Assembly: GCA_021827465.1 (NCBI GenBank)
Contig: JAKAVX010000169.1
Coordinates: 1 to 6,312 of the forward strand
Source of the DNA: Deltaproteobacteria bacterium
GTDB lineage: Bacteria; Desulfobacterota_B; Binatia; Binatales; Binataceae
DNA length: 6,312 nucleotides
Direction of reading: 5' to 3'
In this document: piece after piece, positions 5,458 to 6,312 of the stretch
How positions within the stretch are numbered: position 1 is the first letter of the stretch
How the letters are laid out: the number at the start of each line of letters is the position of its first letter
The notes under the pieces: generated by a model
Database searches by the model: none
What the model was told of the DNA's origin: nothing
The model's input: the letters and a program-made list of their open reading frames with translations, nothing else
Program-made: the position numbers and the translations under genes

Positions 5458-5837
5458 AACGAGTAACCATGTTGTTCGCAGCGGGACTAATACTACTCGC
5501 TGCGGCCGCCCTACCCACGATTCGGGCAAGCGCGCAACAGTCAGTCGTAACGGACGAGAACCTCGACCAGACGATAGAGAGCGCCAAAACGCCGGCTGAC
5601 CACGAAGCGATCGCGGCCTACTTTGAGCAAGAGGCAGTAGACGCAAAGGCAAAAGCCGACCTTCATCGGCGCACGGCGGAGACTTATCGGAAAATGAAGA
5701 TTCCCAAGCCGGTCTACATGGCGGAAATGTGCGACGGGATAGCCGCGATGTGGGACAAAATTGCGACTGACAATTCAAACCTTGCGAAGGCGCACCGGGA
5801 CATGGCCAAGAAGGCCGGTAGCCAAACTGGACAGTAA
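5454..5837 (+). CDS. Exported helical protein of unrecognised family
   Basis: ATG 5454, preceded by AGGAG at 5441-5445, gives 127 residues. An upstream in-frame ATG (5418) would add 12 charged residues ahead of the signal peptide, so 5454 is preferred. The N-terminus is a typical signal peptide (MKR, hydrophobic 6-20, likely cleavage after ASA at 25-27). The mature part is almost entirely helical, rich in Ala, Lys and Glu. It has recurring phrases such as KTPADHEAIAAYFEQEA (45-61), AKADLHRRTAETYRK (66-80) and AKAHRDMAKK (111-120), and would fold as a helical bundle in the periplasm. Potential metal or haem ligands are H50, H71, M89, M92, C93 and H114. I have seen similar short exported proteins as hypotheticals but cannot name a function. 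It lies 107 bases after the cytochrome gene in the same direction and is followed by a strong hairpin, so it probably ends the transcription unit. Confidence 0.75.
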   Translation: MKRVTMLFAAGLILLAAAALPTIRASAQQSVVTDENLDQTIESAKTPADHEAIAAYFEQEAVDAKAKADLHRRTAETYRKMKIPKPVYMAEMCDGIAAMWDKIATDNSNLAKAHRDMAKKAGSQTGQ

Positions 5838-5846
5838 GCCGGCGAT

Positions 5847-5876
5847 TGGCGGGGCGGCAGTACTCCCGCCCCGCCA
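5847..5876 (+). terminator. Strong hairpin after the last gene of the cluster, probable terminator
   Basis: TGGCGGGGCGG (5847-5857) pairs perfectly with CCGCCCCGCCA (5866-5876): an 11-bp stem, 9 of them G-C pairs, around an 8-base loop. It begins 10 bases after the stop at 5837. There is no T-run after it, so it is not a textbook intrinsic terminator; it could stop transcription without a U-tract, or protect the mRNA 3' end. Confidence 0.6.
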
Positions 5877-6029
5877 GGAGGACGCCCTCATCGGGCAAAG
5901 TGCCCCTGGTTCTTCGAATAGCCGTGCCGCCTCCGAGGAGCGGCGCGCCGGCGCTGTCTCTCCCACGCGCCGCAGGCCTTCGCGCTGGCAGATAAGGCGT
6001 CGTAGGCTACTGGAGCTATTCGGAGTCGC

Positions 6030-6038
6030 AGGAGAAGG
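6030..6038 (+). promoter_or_regulatory. Ribosome binding site deciding the UspA start
   Basis: AGGAGAAGG ends 7 bases ahead of GTG 6046 and favours this start over upstream codons of the same open frame. No ATG candidate is near. Confidence 0.5.
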
Positions 6039-6045
6039 ATTTGAC

Positions 6046-6312
6046 GTGACGTGCTTCTGCACGATTCTGTGTCCCGTCGACTTCGAGCGGAACTCGCTTC
6101 GGGCGCTCCGCCTAGCCGGAGAGGTCGCACAGGAGCACAACGCGACCCTTCACGTCCTTCATGTGGTTGACATAGCGATACCTCCCAAGGCGGAGGTCAC
6201 AGCGCCCTTCGACAAAATGGAGGCCGCAGTAACGACCAGGCTTGAGCGACTGGCTCGCGAGAAGATTGACACAAGGTTTCGCCAGGAGATTCACGTCGAA
6301 GCGGGCGATCCC
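6046..6312 (+). CDS. Universal stress protein (UspA family), N-terminal part; 3' end outside window
   Basis: GTG 6046 opens a frame that stays open to the window end (89 codons). The start TILCPVDFERNSLRALRLAG (residues 6-25) and the following strand TLHVLHVVDIA (34-44) match the first strand, first helix and second strand of the UspA alpha/beta fold, with the typical P-x-D-F-S-x-x-S pattern (here PVDFERNS). AGGAGAAGG (6030-6038) provides a ribosome binding site. The frame is also open upstream of 6046, but those codons are Arg-rich and unlike UspA. The ATP-binding Gly motif of the family would lie beyond the window. The N-terminus has three cysteines (residues 3, 5 and 9), uncommon here. Usp proteins are cytoplasmic and are induced under stress. 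The gene is separated from the copper genes by the hairpin and is probably its own unit. Confidence 0.85.
   Translation, partial: MTCFCTILCPVDFERNSLRALRLAGEVAQEHNATLHVLHVVDIAIPPKAEVTAPFDKMEAAVTTRLERLAREKIDTRFRQEIHVEAGDP

Noticed and set aside
4967..5587. Long minus-strand open frame (206 codons) opposite the cytochrome c gene
   Set aside because: It lies antisense to a confidently identified cytochrome and the next exported protein, has Arg/Ser-rich low-information translation and no family motif.
5380..5898. Minus-strand open frame (172 codons) opposite the exported helical protein
   Set aside because: The translation is Pro/Arg/Ser-rich shadow sequence and crosses the hairpin; the plus-strand gene has a signal peptide and ribosome binding site.
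5877..6045. Extension of the UspA frame upstream into an Arg-rich N-terminal domain
   Set aside because: The frame is open, but there is no ATG or supported start, and the wording is unlike any UspA extension; the ribosome binding site fits GTG 6046.
1..6312. tRNA/rRNA genes, CRISPR arrays, insertion sequences or transposase genes
   Set aside because: None seen on reading both strands: no spaced direct-repeat array, no terminal inverted repeats around a transposase, no tRNA cloverleaf.

Overview
The window looks like a copper-handling locus from a Gram-negative bacterium. An outer-membrane CopB-type protein, a Tat-exported multicopper oxidase and a periplasmic c-type cytochrome all imply a two-membrane envelope and a respiratory lifestyle. 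The DNA is moderately GC-rich by eye and uses GTG starts in places. The phylum cannot be fixed from sequence alone: a proteobacterium, or a deeper soil lineage such as Acidobacteria, Desulfobacterota or Binatota, would all fit. All supported genes lie on the plus strand.

Left part (1-860): the C-terminal end of a small membrane protein with a striking Gly-Met repeat (stop at 223), followed 19 bases later by a class I SAM-dependent methyltransferase (243-860). These two look co-transcribed. Then comes a stretch of about 540 bases (861-1400) without a convincing intact gene. It holds what reads as a frameshifted, stop-interrupted remnant of a PDZ domain (about 1135-1290), a set of short frames that cannot be confirmed, and a plausible promoter (1337-1364).

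Central part (1401-5346): a small secreted Cys-rich protein (1401-1790), a 196-base gap with a good sigma70-like promoter (1822-1850), and then a tight operon. The operon is copA (Tat-exported multicopper oxidase with a Met-rich insert, 1987-3984), copB (overlaps copA by 4 bases, 3981-4772) and a membrane-anchored monohaem cytochrome c (4786-5346). CopA and CopB are the classic oxidase and outer-membrane partners that detoxify and store periplasmic copper. The cytochrome sits where copC/copD often follow.

Right part (5347-6312): a possible 28-codon ORF with an excellent ribosome binding site (5371-5457). Its stop overlaps the start of a secreted, helical 127-residue protein of unrecognised family (5454-5837). 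A very stable 11-bp hairpin (5847-5876) follows, and then the start of a universal stress protein (UspA) gene that runs off the window (6046 onward).

The most rewarding points are the regularly spaced Met/Gly-Met membrane segment, the PDZ remnant, the hidden small ORF coupled to an unrecognised exported protein, and the copA-copB-cytochrome arrangement.
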